Assembly: GCA_016935315.1 (NCBI GenBank)
Contig: JAFGRD010000131.1
Span: forward strand, 1 to 58,075
Source: Pirellulales bacterium
GTDB taxonomy: Bacteria > Planctomycetota > Planctomycetia > Pirellulales > Thermoguttaceae
Direction of reading: 5' to 3'
DNA: 58,075 nt
The notes under the pieces are model-generated. The model did not search any database. It was not told the DNA's origin and was given only the letters and a program-made list of their open reading frames with translations. Shown in pieces: positions 58,074 to 58,075 of the stretch; position 1 is the stretch's first letter; the number at the start of each line of letters is the position of its first letter. Both the position numbers and the translations under genes were made by a program.

Positions 58074-58075
58074 GA

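Overview
The window looks like a chromosomal piece of a planctomycete, probably of the Pirellulales type. The evidence is two genes whose products start with the basic, LEPR-XLL-like N-terminus of planctomycete surface proteins (1-235 minus; 27148-57204 plus), GEVED and dockerin modules, a paired set of ExbD-like membrane proteins behind a TolQ/MotA-like channel protein, high GC, loosely packed genes on both strands and many signal-peptide or lipoprotein genes of unknown function. No rRNA, tRNA, phage, plasmid, CRISPR or complete transposon was seen.

Layout. 1-11.5 kb: the 5' end of a surface-protein gene leaving the window, a large secreted protein of unknown function, a zinc alcohol dehydrogenase, a secreted double-thioredoxin protein, an SGNH hydrolase, a secreted spermidine-synthase-like protein, a LysM protein, an alpha/beta-hydrolase-fold protein without a recognisable catalytic triad, a lipoprotein and a DUF2752 membrane protein. 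11.8-17 kb: housekeeping genes proC, an unknown gene, efpL (YeiP-type EF-P), a short SelW-like selenoprotein gene with an in-frame TGA, xseA, and the queuosine pair queC-queD. 17.3-22.0 kb: a three-gene operon for a TolQ/MotA-like channel with two different ExbD-like partners, facing a FliL-like gene. 22.05-22.6 kb: a gene-free, hairpin-rich stretch with a three-way-junction fold. 22.6-26.4 kb: a lipid kinase, kdsA and a lipoprotein.

More than half of the window (27148-57204) is one gene for a protein of about 10,018 residues. It has an intact kexin-like subtilase with P domain, a matrixin-like domain that has lost its zinc site, PPC domains, beta-helices, a split jelly-roll, a choice-of-anchor-L-like domain, a vWA domain, an Ig-like domain, nine GEVED modules, nidogen-like, SdrD_B-like and Calx-beta-like domains, a beta-propeller and a C-terminal dockerin. 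About 19 copies of a roughly 100-residue cassette are scattered through it, often inside other domains. Several domains are split by others, so the protein seems to have grown by nested insertion. A 5-formyltetrahydrofolate cyclo-ligase gene follows.

Two dispersed repeat types are present: a 103-bp hairpin element (three full copies, one half copy, one end fragment) and a CCCGAAGCGT-type inverted repeat at the right edge. The strongest observations are the selenoprotein with a SECIS-like hairpin, the nested architecture of the giant protein, the asymmetric ExbD-like pair, the 103-bp element and the structured region at 22.2-22.5 kb.
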